From positions 2,604,001-2,668,000 of the forward strand of contig NZ_CP033219.1 in assembly GCF_004006175.1 (NCBI RefSeq): a stretch of DNA of 64,000 nt. Reading direction: 5' to 3'. Below the pieces are notes generated by a model, which did no database searches, was not told the origin of the DNA, and saw nothing but the letters and a program-made list of their open reading frames with translations. Of this stretch, positions 8,645-18,067 are shown piece by piece. Origin of the DNA: Parasedimentitalea marina (GTDB lineage Bacteria > Pseudomonadota > Alphaproteobacteria > Rhodobacterales > Rhodobacteraceae). The position numbers and the translations under genes are program-made. How positions within the stretch are numbered: position 1 is the stretch's first letter; every line of letters starts with the position of its first letter.

Positions 8645-9049
8645 CTACTCAGGAAACCCCGGATGTGTGTTGATCTGCTCAAGTCTTAACGACCAAGAAG
8701 GCTGTTCAGCCGCAAATATTCTGGTCCGTTCGCCGACAACCGGCTCTTCGTGCAGCGAGCCCGCCGGAACGACTACTTTTGATCCATCGCCGCTGGACCA
8801 AGGGACGCCCGAACCGCATATACGACAGAATGTTTTGGATATGTCCCGCCCCGGCACCTGATAGCGCACGATGTCCTCAGCTCCGCTGAGCCAGCTGAAT
8901 CCGTCCGCTGTCACGAAAAGGTTTGATGCAAACGCCGATCCGGTGATCTGTCTGCACTGATCACAGCTACAAAAGAACAGCTTGTCGAACGTTTTGACGA
9001 CCTCGAAGGAGACTGCGCTGCACAGGCAGCTTCCTTTTATTTTCTGCAT
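8645..9049 (-). CDS. GFA-family (CENP-V/GFA domain) zinc protein
   Basis: A 134-residue protein with the GFA zinc ligands in order: C8-x-C10 (GSCLCSAVSF), C27-x-C29-x2-C32 (FCSCDQCR) and C75-x2-C78 (FCRICGS). The GFA fold binds two zinc ions; its founding member was linked to glutathione-dependent formaldehyde activation, but most members have no assigned reaction. The ATG at 9049 is preceded by AAGGA and lies four bases after the nitronate monooxygenase stop codon, so it is the last gene of the GST operon. An in-frame GTG one codon upstream is less likely. Confidence 0.85.
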   Translation of the reverse strand: MQKIKGSCLCSAVSFEVVKTFDKLFFCSCDQCRQITGSAFASNLFVTADGFSWLSGAEDIVRYQVPGRDISKTFCRICGSGVPWSSGDGSKVVVPAGSLHEEPVVGERTRIFAAEQPSWSLRLEQINTHPGFPE

Positions 9050-9053
9050 CACC

Positions 9054-10031
9054 TCAATCCTTTACTGTTGGTTCAACAAGCCGAACGATGCACCGCAAAC
9101 GATCCTCAGCCTGTGAAATCATTCGATGAAGGCTGACTTGCGCGGGTTCGCGAAGCTGGATGAGATCGGCTGCTTCGCCGACGATCACGGCGGCAACATC
9201 AGTGTCACCCGCAGCCGAAGCGGCCTTGAAACGAGCCTGTTCTTCCGCAAGATTTTGGATGAGGCCGTCCAAGTCCGCACTCCACCGCCGCGTGAAAGCA
9301 TTGCGCATCGTGCGCAGGTTCCAGCCCGGTGGCCAGTCGAGACCACGTGCCATGTCGAATATGGAACTGCGTTCTGTATCGTCACCGGAACCGCAAATGG
9401 CAGCTTGTTTGGCATTGTCATTGGCGAGGGATTCATCACTTGCAAAGAAGCCGCTTCCACACAGCACGCCCGATGCACCAAGCGCCAGAGCCGCAGCCAA
9501 TCCACGTCCATCAGCGATGCCACCTGCGGCGATGACTGGTATTTCCTTCGCAATATCGACAACCGCGGGAACGAAAGGCAACGTCGCTCTGGTGCCCCCG
9601 TGTCCGCCTGCCTCCGTGCCCTGGGCCACGATGGCATCGACGCCAGCGTCCACAGCTTCACGCGCTTGATCCAGGGTCTGCACCTGAACGACAAACTTCG
9701 TCTGCCCATCCCTAATTCTAGGAAGGAACGGCTTAAAATTGCCAAACGAGAGCATCAGCACGGCAGGAGTACGGTCGAGGACAAGATCGAGCAGATGGGG
9801 CTGACGGGCCAGCGACCAAGTGATAAATCCTACCCCGATCCGCGCATCGCCCGCAGCGTCGAACTCGCGTTCCAGCCAGTCGGCGTCGCCATACCCGCCG
9901 CCAATCAGGCCCAAGCCGCCCGCCCTGCTCACCGCAGCAGCAAGCGCCCCGCCGCTGACACCCGCCATCGGTGCCAGCAGGACGGGATGTTCGATGCCAA
10001 ACAAATCACAGACAGGTGTGTGAATAGACAC
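9054..10031 (-). CDS. Nitronate monooxygenase / NAD(P)H-dependent flavin oxidoreductase
   Basis: This is a 325-residue TIM-barrel flavoprotein. Hallmarks are HPVLLAPMAGVSGGALAAAV near the N-terminus, the FMN-binding GTEAGGHGGTRATLPFVPAV in the middle, and IAAGGIADGRGLAAALALGA plus GVLCGSGFFA. These match the 2-nitropropane dioxygenase family, which oxidises alkyl nitronates using FMN; some members are general flavin oxidoreductases. I use the GTG at 10031, six bases after the tautomerase stop codon, because longer in-frame starts would overlap the tautomerase and lack conserved sequence. It sits within the GST / NTF2-like / tautomerase / GFA operon, which suggests detoxification. Confidence 0.85.
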   Translation of the reverse strand: MSIHTPVCDLFGIEHPVLLAPMAGVSGGALAAAVSRAGGLGLIGGGYGDADWLEREFDAAGDARIGVGFITWSLARQPHLLDLVLDRTPAVLMLSFGNFKPFLPRIRDGQTKFVVQVQTLDQAREAVDAGVDAIVAQGTEAGGHGGTRATLPFVPAVVDIAKEIPVIAAGGIADGRGLAAALALGASGVLCGSGFFASDESLANDNAKQAAICGSGDDTERSSIFDMARGLDWPPGWNLRTMRNAFTRRWSADLDGLIQNLAEEQARFKAASAAGDTDVAAVIVGEAADLIQLREPAQVSLHRMISQAEDRLRCIVRLVEPTVKD

Positions 10032-10036
10032 TCTGC

Positions 10037-10243
10037 TCAACTCGCCACTTCGCGTCGGTACTGTTCCACCGGCAGGCCACCGATCCCCCAATTTTCAAGC
10101 GCAACTTCTTCGATTACGACAAAAGTCGTTGCCGGAGACTTGTCGAGAACCCGAACCAGCACATCGGTAACACCGCTGATGAGTTCGGCCTTCTGAGCAG
10201 AGGAAACGCCCTCTCGTGTCACCTTTATGTTTACATATGGCAT
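10037..10243 (-). CDS. 4-oxalocrotonate tautomerase family protein
   Basis: A 68-residue protein beginning MPYVNIKVTREGV. After removal of Met, the Pro that acts as general base in this superfamily is N-terminal. The spacing to the ITSG-like segment (ELISGVTDVLVRVLDKSP) and the TFVVIEEV strand also match. The ATG at 10243 has AGGAG six bases upstream; the ATG five codons earlier would bury the catalytic Pro and is rejected. The substrate is unknown. Confidence 0.88.
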   Translation of the reverse strand: MPYVNIKVTREGVSSAQKAELISGVTDVLVRVLDKSPATTFVVIEEVALENWGIGGLPVEQYRREVAS

Positions 10244-10254
10244 GATGTCTCCTT

Positions 10255-10629
10255 TCAAGAAACGTGTTCAGTGACGTGAAAAACCTTGGCTATGATCCGC
10301 CACGTGCCGTTAGTCCGAACTAAAGTCAGAAAATCGATGAAGTCGCGCGTGCCGATAGAGCAGCGGACGCGGGCAAAAGCGGTGTTGTCGCCCGCAAACT
10401 CTATAGCATCGATCCTGTCTCGGCGAGGTTCAGCACGTGACGCTGGAGATTCCCGCGTCTCTACCACCCGGAAATATTCATCCATCGTGCGATAGAGCAA
10501 CGGCACCTCGTCTGCCGTTGCGTAGATTGCCTTTGTGTGAAACGCGATGGACAGCCTGTCAGTGTCGGCGTGATAGAGACCATCGAAATAGGTCTCTAGC
10601 ACGCCGGTTACGGCAGCAAACTCGCTCAT
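10255..10629 (-). CDS. NTF2-like (SnoaL/lumazine-binding-type) protein
   Basis: This 124-residue protein has the cone-shaped NTF2-like pattern: an N-terminal helix LETYFDGLYHADTDRLSIAFH, a central DEYFRVVETRESPA segment, and C-terminal strands RDFIDFLTLVRTNGTWRIIAKVFH. It resembles the Lumazine_bd_2 group. No catalytic residues can be assigned. Its start overlaps the GST stop by four bases (ATGA), and the tautomerase follows within 12 bases, so it is cotranscribed. Confidence 0.75.
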   Translation of the reverse strand: MSEFAAVTGVLETYFDGLYHADTDRLSIAFHTKAIYATADEVPLLYRTMDEYFRVVETRESPASRAEPRRDRIDAIEFAGDNTAFARVRCSIGTRDFIDFLTLVRTNGTWRIIAKVFHVTEHVS

Positions 10630-11255
10630 GCCACCTGCTCTTGCTCGATCAGCCCCTCGGTGACCATCGCTTTGACGACGGCAGGACGGGCAGCCACACG
10701 GGCCACATAATTTTGGGTCTTTGGATATGCGTCGAGACTCACCCCGATGAAATTTGTCCAGTTCAGCACCACGAACGCGTAGGCATCCGCAACGGTGAAA
10801 ACCTCGCCGAGCAGGTAACTTCGACCATCTGCGAGGCTTCGTTCGATATGGGCTACGCGGCGTCCAATACCCTTCTCTGCATGTTGCTTTGCCTCAGCAT
10901 TAAGTGGCGTGCCTGAAAAAAACGGGCCAAAGGATTTATGCAACTCGGACGATACAAAGTTGAGGGCTTCCTGAAGCCTTGTGCGCGCCAACGTACCGTT
11001 CGACGGAGCAAGTCCGGCGTCGGGCATCTGATCAGCAAGATACTGGAGCACAGCAGGGTTTTCTGTGATGACTTCTCCGTCATCGTTGACCAACGCCGGG
11101 ACATAGCCGTTCGGGCTGATCTTGCGGAAATCCTCTCCCGCTTCGGTCTTACCCGCATCGGTATCTGTCTTATCGAGTTCAAACTGTATGCCGAGTTCGT
11201 TCAGGATGATGTGGGATGCCATCGAGCATGCACCGGGTTTATAATATAGCTTCAT
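10626..11255 (-). CDS. Glutathione S-transferase (beta-class-like)
   Basis: This 209-residue protein has an N-terminal thioredoxin-like domain starting MKLYYKPGACSMASHIILNE; the Cys and Ser there match the beta-class active site. The cis-Pro region (PNGYVPALVNDDG) and the ENPAVLQYLAD glutathione-binding segment follow, then an all-helical C-terminal domain ending in ARPAVVKAM. It conjugates or deglutathionylates electrophiles in the cytoplasm. GGAGG lies upstream of the ATG at 11255. It is the first gene of a five-gene operon and is divergent from an HxlR regulator. Confidence 0.88.
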   Translation of the reverse strand: MKLYYKPGACSMASHIILNELGIQFELDKTDTDAGKTEAGEDFRKISPNGYVPALVNDDGEVITENPAVLQYLADQMPDAGLAPSNGTLARTRLQEALNFVSSELHKSFGPFFSGTPLNAEAKQHAEKGIGRRVAHIERSLADGRSYLLGEVFTVADAYAFVVLNWTNFIGVSLDAYPKTQNYVARVAARPAVVKAMVTEGLIEQEQVA

Positions 11256-11382
11256 GAAACTTGCCTCCATTCGATTGGTTGGTTCGATGAAGAAGAGATG
11301 GAGTATCGGCTAACCGTTGACAACTTGGTTTCCAATGGTTACTTCATTATCGAGTTACCTGAAGGAAAGCTAGTAACCCAGC

Positions 11383-11733
11383 ATGGCCCTCAAAGTCCGC
11401 AAGAACAAAAGCCCCAACCCACCGCCGCCCTGCATGTTGACGCATTGCATGGCGGTGATCTCCGGCGCATGGGCGGCCAACGTGATCTGGTCGCTACGAG
11501 CTGGCCCGCGCAGATTTAATGAATTACGCGGTGACATACCGCCAATCTCTGCCAAGGTTCTATCAACTCGGTTGAGCGAGTTGGAGCAACGCGGTGTGCT
11601 GCGCCGGGACGTTCAACCGACCTCACCGCCATCGGTAGAATACGCTCTAACAGAACTGGGCTCGGAACTCGTGCCTGCGCTAGAGGCAATCGTGCAGGTC
11701 GGGCACAGATTGAAGGCGCTTGGTCATGAATGA
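11383..11733 (+). CDS. HxlR-family transcriptional regulator
   Basis: This 116-residue winged-helix protein has the HxlR order: CxxxxCMAVISGAWAANVIW, LRAGPRRFNELRGDIPPISAKVLSTRLSELEQRGVL, then the wing EYALTELGSELVPAL. A Cys-x5-Cys pair near the N-terminus (CMLTHCM) could sense electrophiles or oxidants, as in some HxlR members. It is divergent from the GST operon. TTGACA at 11317-11322 and repeats of GTTACC/GGTTAC/GTAACC between 11338 and 11379 are candidate promoter and operator elements. Confidence 0.85.
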   Translation: MALKVRKNKSPNPPPPCMLTHCMAVISGAWAANVIWSLRAGPRRFNELRGDIPPISAKVLSTRLSELEQRGVLRRDVQPTSPPSVEYALTELGSELVPALEAIVQVGHRLKALGHE

Positions 11734-12493
11734 CCATCGAGATTAGTCCCTTTTCTTCGCAATTTTGCAGCAAAGCAACCACTGCAACTGGCGCTGATTT
11801 TAGTGGAACGTCATTTGGGTCAGAACACTTATTGCTGGATTAAAAGCGCCCGATTTTTGCGGTTTTCAACCGTTCCATCATTGTGGTGCATTGGCAATAT
11901 GAGCTCGTTCCTGCCGTTCGCTGCGAAGCAGTAGAATGCCAAACCGCAATGTTCCGGGAAGGCCGAATATTCATTCAGTCCGCAGCGCAAATTGACAAAC
12001 CAAAGAACGGGTCGCCGACGAACCTGATACATTATCAACGAAAATTGGTATAGGTAGCGAGGAGACCCATCGTGCTCTGGCTAAGAAACTGAGACCGAAA
12101 AGTTAAGACCTGCACCTTGAAGCGCTCAAAAACACTGGGTTTCGTTGCGCAAAAGCAGGGTCAGCGGGCCCGCTATGGCCGTCATCGTGCTGGCAAACCT
12201 GATCGCCGCATCTGCCTGGTCGCAACTTCATTTCGTGACTGGTGTAAATGCGGATGATGTCATGGTGACTGGAATATCGGCCGGCTGAACGCCACGATCG
12301 GAAGAACTGGTCTCGTAGGCGCATCCATGCGCGACAAGATTGGTCCTCGCTGCAACTGGTGCTGCCAACAGGCAAGTGGCGAGGTTATCGAGAAGGATTT
12401 TCAGCATCAGGCTAACGTTTCATCACAAGAAAGGGTCGACAGCGACGCAGCCAAGTTTAACATATCCACTCCGTAACCGCAGAAAGTTGAACT
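11734..12493. other. Gene-poor stretch of 760 bases
   Basis: I see no supported gene. A plus-strand stretch at 12174-12288 could encode a short hydrophobic peptide (MAVIVLANLIAASAW...), but it has no family and no good ribosome binding site. Part of 11880-12010 faintly resembles the outer portion of the dispersed intergenic repeat. It is probably decayed DNA. Confidence 0.4.
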
Positions 12494-13456
12494 ATGGGCG
12501 ATTTCACCTTTACCGAGCAAGAAAGTTACGAAGCAAATTTTGCCCAGGTGTATGACAAGGAAATTGTACCCTATCTGCGGGAACTGGAAGAAAGGCGAAT
12601 ACGCGCGATCAGGCGAAGCCACAAGATTATGGCGGCCATTGCAATGGTTTCGCTCTTTCTGGCCTGGCGCGCCTATCAACTCGATCCGGTTCTACCGATC
12701 ATGCCTGTCGCCTTCGGCGGATTTGCATGTCTCTTTTTTTACATCAGCCGGGGCGACAAACTGCAAGGTGAACTGACTGCCTTCATCCGGCCCATCCTCA
12801 GCGACTTCATGGAGGATATTTCCTTTTCCGAAGAGAGCTCGGCGGAGGAAGTCCAGCTTGCAAACCTGGAAAGGCTCTGCCTCGTGCCCAAGGCCGACAG
12901 CCGTACCCTGGGCCCCCGGATCTCCGGCAGTTGGCGCGGCGTAAACTATCAGCTCGTCAAGGCAAGCTTTGTTGAGCGGTATCGCGATCATGAAAACAAG
13001 CAGAGAACCAGAACTCTGTTTAGCGGTATCTTGGTTGAGATCGAATGCTGGAACCCGATGCCGACCATCGTCTTCCTGCCGGACTTCGGAAAAATCGCCA
13101 ACCAAGTGTATTCATGGGCAACCCGAGATGTGCGGCCGCCCCACAAATTGGACCTGCCCAATGAGCTGGAGCGCGTATTCGAGGTATACACCGATGATCG
13201 CGACCGCGCCATTGAGGCGCTCGATACGTCGTTCGGACAGAAAATCCTGAAAATGTCAGAAGAATTTCAAGGATCGGAATCCCATATGTCGACGGCCTTC
13301 CAGGGAAATACGTTCTTCATGGCCATACGCCTGGATCATGGTTTTCTCAGCTTCGACGTCATGAGCAGGCCGTTGAGTGAAGTCGACGAAAAGATCCACC
13401 AAGCGTTCAGGGATCTGACAATACCCCGCCGAATAATCGATCAGATTCTGGATTAA
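12494..13456 (+). CDS. DUF3137 domain-containing membrane protein
   Basis: This 320-residue protein has a charged N-terminal helix, two hydrophobic segments (about residues 50-67 and 69-87), and a soluble C-terminal domain. The order of RRSHKIM...SLFLAW, an FFYISRGDKLQ loop, and a long mixed domain containing RTRTLFSGILVEIE, NELERVFEVYTDD and NTFFMAIRLDHGFLSFDV matches DUF3137. No function is known. It stands alone, with no near neighbours on its strand. Confidence 0.8.
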   Translation: MGDFTFTEQESYEANFAQVYDKEIVPYLRELEERRIRAIRRSHKIMAAIAMVSLFLAWRAYQLDPVLPIMPVAFGGFACLFFYISRGDKLQGELTAFIRPILSDFMEDISFSEESSAEEVQLANLERLCLVPKADSRTLGPRISGSWRGVNYQLVKASFVERYRDHENKQRTRTLFSGILVEIECWNPMPTIVFLPDFGKIANQVYSWATRDVRPPHKLDLPNELERVFEVYTDDRDRAIEALDTSFGQKILKMSEEFQGSESHMSTAFQGNTFFMAIRLDHGFLSFDVMSRPLSEVDEKIHQAFRDLTIPRRIIDQILD

Positions 13457-13624
13457 CCCGCTATGGCAAGCGTTATTCTCATTACGGAAGACAGAGGCGT
13501 ACAGCCCGTCCATTGCGTGCACAAAAACCCGTTGGTCCCGCCTCATAGCAGTTCGCAACCCGCGCGGTAAAGGTCAGCTTTTCGCGGATTGGTGCGGGGG
13601 GCTGAAGGTCTGGTATGGGCTAAA

Positions 13625-13725
13625 AGCGGGAACTTGCTGCGTCGAGGTCCAACTGCGGCAAGCCGCAGATTACGACCTTTGCAAGATCAGTTCGATCGGG
13701 TGTCGTGGTCGTCACGAACGGCCCA
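13625..13725 (+). repeat. Dispersed CTTTGCAAAG intergenic repeat, copy 1 (degenerate)
   Basis: Contains GCAGATTACGACCTTTGCAA followed by a GTCACGAACGGCCC tail, matching the other copies. It sits in the 13457-13999 gap; the rest of that gap holds only the leader of the cyclase gene. Confidence 0.6.
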
Positions 13726-13999
13726 GGGCAGTCACTCATTAATTCGAGATCTAGTGACCAGTCGTCAGCTAAAGCCCGTGAACAGTCGCCTAAAACCAGA
13801 GCTGCGTACAAAATGGTCGTCAAGCTGGTTTGATCCGAAATCGATTGGCGTATGGTCGAGTTGTGTTTGTCGGGGAAGATCGACACACATTTTCAATTTC
13901 CATTCCGTAACGCCCAACTTTTCTGCATTTTGAGCAAGACAGAAATCTTCGTAGAAAACGCATAATTTACCGCTAGTCTTTCCTTTAGGGAGGATACCA

Positions 14000-15856
14000 A
14001 TGGTTCGTCGACTTGCAGCGATACTTGTCGCCGATGTGGTCGGTTTTGCCCGTCTTATGGAACAGGACGAGGTCGGTACGCTGAATAGTTTGAAAGCCCT
14101 TCGGAAAAACTTGGTCCAGCCCAAAATAGAGAAACATGGTGGCCGGATTGTCAAACTGATGGGGGACGGAATGCTAGTCGAATTTACTAGCAGCATTGAA
14201 GCTGTCGAATGTGCACTCGAAATCCAGAAACTAATGCCGGGTTTTCAGTCTAATTCTTCCTTAGCCAGCAAAATCGAATTGAGAATTGGCATCAACCTTG
14301 GTGACGTCATCTCTGAAGGGGCAGACATTTACGGAGATGGTGTAAACGTTGCTGCCCGTTTGGAGAGCTTGGCTGATGCAGGTGGAATTTGCGTTTCGGG
14401 AAGCGTTTTTGACACTATCAATGGGAAGGTTGCTTTGTGCTCTGAAGACATCGGTCCACAATCCTTAAAAAACATCTCCAGAGCCATCCAAGTATTTCGC
14501 CTGTATCCAGCCAAAAATTCAGAAGTGGCTACAGCTGCGCACAAGGACCAGACAGCTACAACTGATCGAAAATCCATTGCTGTTTTGCCATTTGATAATA
14601 TGTCAGGTGATCCAGAGCAGGAGTATTTTTCCGACGGAATTTCCGAGGACATTATTACGGATCTATCCAAAATATCGGCCCTTTTTGTGGTCGCCCGGAA
14701 TTCCAGCTTTTCCTACAAGGGCAGCAACGTAAATATTCAGCATGTCGGCCATGACCTGGGAGTTAATTATGTCGTGGAGGGAAGTGTCCGAAAAGTTGGT
14801 AATAGGGCCCGTCTTACAGCTCAGCTAATCGACGCTAAGACTGGTGGTCATATCTGGGCTGAGCGCTATGACCGTGAGCTGGACGATGTGTTTGCTGTTC
14901 AGGATGAAATAACAACCAATATTGTTAAGGCCTTGCAACTGGTCCTGTTGCCAGTCGAAGCCGAACTTGTCGCCAAAGCGCCGACCTCTGACTTTCAGGC
15001 TTACGACTACTATCTCAAAGGTCGCCAATGTTCTCATTACATAAGAACAGCGAAATTCATTGAAGCCAAACACCTCTTCGAACGGGCTATCACCTGTGAT
15101 CCCAATTTTGCCCGCGCGTATTGTGGCCTGGCTGATTGCGGCACCCAATTATACTTTTGGGAAGGTGATGATGACTACCTTGAAGGCGTGCCACAAGCGA
15201 TTGAGAGGGCATTGCAAATTGATGGTAATTTGGCCGAGGCCCATGCGTCTATGGGATTTTATCTGTCTCTGACGGGAAGTTTCAACAAGGCTGAACGTGA
15301 GTTTTTCCAGGCCACAAAACTTGATCCAAATCTCTACGAAGCGCAATATTTCTGGGGACATCTATACCTTACGCATGGTTATTCAGCAAAGGCCGCCGAA
15401 CATTTTGAGCAAGCCTGGAAGGTGTCCCCCCGAGACCCTCAAACACCGGGATTGCTGCTAGGAATTTACCGCGACCTGGGTCGCTTCGGCGAACTAAAGA
15501 AAACTGCAGAGAAGACCCTGAAAATAGGGCTTCGCAAATTGGAGTTGGAACCTGACAACACAAGAGCCTGTATGTCGTGCGCATTTGCTTATGCGCATTT
15601 GGGGGATTTTAGAAATGCAGAGCTCTTGGGTATCCGCGCGATCAACAATGATCCCGACGATAAAATTAATTTTTACAACCTCGCTTGCCTCTACGCCCTT
15701 ATGAACCAGCCAGAAAAGGCACTGGACTACCTTGAGCAAACTGCCAGAGATGCTGACCACTTGCTGAGGTCAATCATGAATGACGGGGATTTCAAAACCC
15801 TGCGCAGCCTCCCGCGATTCATTGCTATGGTCCAGCACTCCGAATTATCCGAATGA
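14000..15856 (+). CDS. Class III adenylate/guanylate cyclase with TolB-like and TPR domains
   Basis: Three parts are visible in 618 residues. Residues 1-175 form a class III cyclase catalytic domain with both metal aspartates (LVADVVGF and LMGDGMLVEF), a substrate-pocket Asp in DIYGDGVN, and the transition-state Asn/Arg in NVAARLES. The active site therefore looks intact. Residues about 190-310 form a TolB/FlgO-like domain (IAVLPFDNMSGDPEQEYFSD, RVARNSSF-like). Residues 330-610 carry TPR repeats (FARAYCGLADC, AEAHASMGFYLSLTG, ALMNQPEKALDYLEQ). This architecture is common in rhizobia and roseobacters; the stimulus is unknown. GGGAGG lies six bases before the ATG. It is monocistronic. Confidence 0.9.
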   Translation: MVRRLAAILVADVVGFARLMEQDEVGTLNSLKALRKNLVQPKIEKHGGRIVKLMGDGMLVEFTSSIEAVECALEIQKLMPGFQSNSSLASKIELRIGINLGDVISEGADIYGDGVNVAARLESLADAGGICVSGSVFDTINGKVALCSEDIGPQSLKNISRAIQVFRLYPAKNSEVATAAHKDQTATTDRKSIAVLPFDNMSGDPEQEYFSDGISEDIITDLSKISALFVVARNSSFSYKGSNVNIQHVGHDLGVNYVVEGSVRKVGNRARLTAQLIDAKTGGHIWAERYDRELDDVFAVQDEITTNIVKALQLVLLPVEAELVAKAPTSDFQAYDYYLKGRQCSHYIRTAKFIEAKHLFERAITCDPNFARAYCGLADCGTQLYFWEGDDDYLEGVPQAIERALQIDGNLAEAHASMGFYLSLTGSFNKAEREFFQATKLDPNLYEAQYFWGHLYLTHGYSAKAAEHFEQAWKVSPRDPQTPGLLLGIYRDLGRFGELKKTAEKTLKIGLRKLELEPDNTRACMSCAFAYAHLGDFRNAELLGIRAINNDPDDKINFYNLACLYALMNQPEKALDYLEQTARDADHLLRSIMNDGDFKTLRSLPRFIAMVQHSELSE

Positions 15857-16135
15857 CCAACATCGAGCCCTTCACTTTTAATGTAATCATCGTGACCCGA
15901 TCAACATTTCACCTCTTTTTCGGTTTAGTGAAACTTTTTAAAACAACGTATTGTCTGGTGGTAATCGCCCCCCCAAAAAAGCCAAGGGCATTTTGAACAT
16001 AACCGAATTATGCCGACGACAGCGCCGCGTGCGTTAAAAGCGCTGAAGAAGGAATTTTTGAATGTGGTTTAAAACCCTTTAATAAACCTTTCAAAGAGCT
16101 GACTAAACATAACGCTGCAAGAAGCGGAGGAGGTC

Positions 16136-16330
16136 TGACCTGCCCCCAAGGCTCCCTCATTCATAATGAGAGCTTGCGGGTTAGGATTTCATATCCGGTG
16201 GTGTCGTTTTCGGCCTGCGCAGCGCGCTCAACCTCGGCTCGTGGCTACCCCTCACGGAATCCATCATTGACCAGCTACCAAGCTTAGAGTTGGTGACCTG
16301 AGCCCCAAGCTCCCTCCAACTTTACGCGGA
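16136..16330. mobile_element. IS3-family terminal remnants (two ends in the same orientation)
   Basis: TGACCTGCCCCCAAGGCTCC begins at 16136 and TGACCTGAGCCCCAAGCTCC at about 16291. The first is also similar, for about 70 bases, to the end beside the IS3 transposase fragment at 46098. Both look like IS3-type terminal repeats in direct orientation with no transposase between them, so they are separate decayed insertions. The remainder of 15857-16701 shows only A/T-rich sequence and a repeat copy. Confidence 0.45.
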
Positions 16331-16504
16331 GTGCTTGGAGTTAAAACTTTGGGCTTAGGCTGCCAATCCGTGCCGGAGATTGAATGAAACTGTTCCCACC
16401 TCGCCAAAACCAACTGAACGTTCATCGGAGCAATAAGTTTGTAGATTATGCTGAAAAAGGAGTTTTTCAACAGGTCCGGCTCAACTCGGTATTTTTTCGC
16501 GCGA

Positions 16505-16590
16505 CGCTCAAATGTCCGTTTAGGACAGCGCCGGGACATTTTGCAATCGTTGCCACCTGCGCATTGTTACCGTTGGACCTTGGGGCAAGG
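16505..16590 (-). repeat. Dispersed CTTTGCAAAG intergenic repeat, copy 2 (degenerate, reverse)
   Basis: The reverse complement reads CCAACGGTAACAATGCGCAG then GTGGCAACGATTGCAAAATG, aligning with the repeat core at reduced identity. Confidence 0.5.
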
Positions 16591-16701
16591 CCAAATACCA
16601 AAAACATAAAGGCATTGGCCAGTTTCTGGCACGGTTGGCCATGCTCGGCGTGAAGGTGGGGATAATACAAAAACTATCAATGCGAACGACGAACACGTCC
16701 A

Positions 16702-17526
16702 CTATTCTTCATCCGTCCACTTGGGAGACGTTTTGGTCAGAAAGGAATTGAAGCCACGTAGCGCATCTTCTGTCGAACATACTTCGATCATGTTATCTAT
16801 ACCGACAAGGTATGCTTCCTCCAGTGACATTTCGATCTGTTGATAGAAGGCCCTCTTACCGAGACGTATACCCTCGCTCGAGCGCTTGGCAATTTTCTGA
16901 GCCAACGTTTCGGTTTCTTCGTGTAATCTCTCAGGCGAAACGGTTCGGTTGATCAATCCGAACCTCACAGCGTCAGCTGCGCTAAATATATCGCCAGTCA
17001 GCGCCATTTCCATGGCGTGTTTCCTGTGCATGTTTCGGCCCACTCCGACCAGTGGGGTGGTGCAAAAAGCCCCAAGATTAACCCCGGGCATGCAGAATGT
17101 TGCCGTGTTCGCAGCGATGGCTAGATCGCAGGCCGAGACAAGCTGTGCGCCACTTGCAGTGGCAATACCCTGTACACAAGCAATGACAGGTTTATCCCCG
17201 TGGATGATCGTCATCATCATGTTTTTGCATTGGGTCAGTATTTCGCGTTGCTCCGCGCGAGTCTGCTGCAAATCCCTGCTGCCGCTCATTTCGTAGAGGT
17301 CATGCCCGGCGCAAAAGATACGACCCTCGGCAGATAATATGATCACCTTGGCTTTCTTGTCGGCGTAGGCCGCATCGAGCGCGTCTTTGAGAGTCGCGAT
17401 CGATGCCAGTGACAGTATATTACCTTGGTCGGGACGACACATAGTGAGCCACAGGACGCGATCTGACATCACTTTTTTTAGGTAAATTGAATCTGCCATA
17501 CTTTGCGAATTCGCAGGGTTGACCAT
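16702..17526 (-). CDS. Enoyl-CoA hydratase/isomerase family protein (ECHDC3-like)
   Basis: This 274-residue crotonase-fold protein has an oxyanion-hole segment EGRIFCAGHDLYEM and a second-hole segment GIATASGAQLVSACDLAIA. At the positions of the two catalytic glutamates of true enoyl-CoA hydratase it has ASGAQL and PGVNLGAFCTTP, as in ECHDC3-type proteins. Hydration of enoyl-CoA by the standard mechanism is therefore doubtful, and the reaction is unassigned. GGAGG precedes the ATG at 17526. It stands alone; the region just upstream may contain a decayed gene. Confidence 0.85.
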   Translation of the reverse strand: MVNPANSQSMADSIYLKKVMSDRVLWLTMCRPDQGNILSLASIATLKDALDAAYADKKAKVIILSAEGRIFCAGHDLYEMSGSRDLQQTRAEQREILTQCKNMMMTIIHGDKPVIACVQGIATASGAQLVSACDLAIAANTATFCMPGVNLGAFCTTPLVGVGRNMHRKHAMEMALTGDIFSAADAVRFGLINRTVSPERLHEETETLAQKIAKRSSEGIRLGKRAFYQQIEMSLEEAYLVGIDNMIEVCSTEDALRGFNSFLTKTSPKWTDEE

Positions 17527-17617
17527 GTTCAGTCCTCCAAAAAGGTGATTTTAATATACACTAGTTTCTCGCTGGTTGGCAGTGCGAAGGATCATGGTTT
17601 TAAGAACCATTCATGCT

Positions 17618-17850
17618 CTATACATAGTCAGCTTCGGCCCGATAACGAACTTCGCTACTCATGAGGTCCACGACGGCCTTGGGTGCCAACAACAGGTACA
17701 CTTCGCATGAACCCTTCAATCCATGGGCACTTCTGCCTTTGACAAAACCCCGTTTGCATCCGTTTTGACTGCAAGGCGCATGGCGTTGGTCTTCTCAAAA
17801 GTATCTTTCGATGCGGGGCCGTCCACAAATGCCATTCGAGTGGCGCCTAG
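17618..17850 (-). pseudogene. Possible C-terminal fragment of an unrecognised gene, frameshifted
   Basis: Two adjacent minus-strand frames look coding: one reads ATRMAFVDGPASKDTFEKTN and on to a stop at 17716; the next reads CEVYLLLAPKAVVDLMSSEV to a stop at 17618. A single frameshift would join them. I do not recognise a family. The rest of the 17527-18067 gap holds nothing clear. Confidence 0.25.
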
Positions 17851-18067
17851 CTATCTCGTGGATTCACTGTTGGCAGGACTGGGCAAATCTGCCACTCGGG
17901 TGGAGCCATCAAACTAACCCTCCGGCCCTAAGGCGTCCCTCAGCAACAGTCACAATTTCACGATCCGCCTGGTCGAATTGACTTAGGTGCAGGTTGCAAC
18001 ATTTCTCATCATACCCAGTCAGCAATGCAGGACTAGGCCACCGAGGCAACGCAGTGGCAATCCGGGC

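Noticed and set aside
9126..10196. Plus-strand open frame of 356 codons across the nitronate monooxygenase gene
   Set aside because: It is antisense to a clearly conserved flavoprotein, has no family and no ribosome binding site.
17723..17917. Plus-strand open frame of 64 codons
   Set aside because: The opposite strand reads more protein-like; no family or ribosome binding site on the plus strand.
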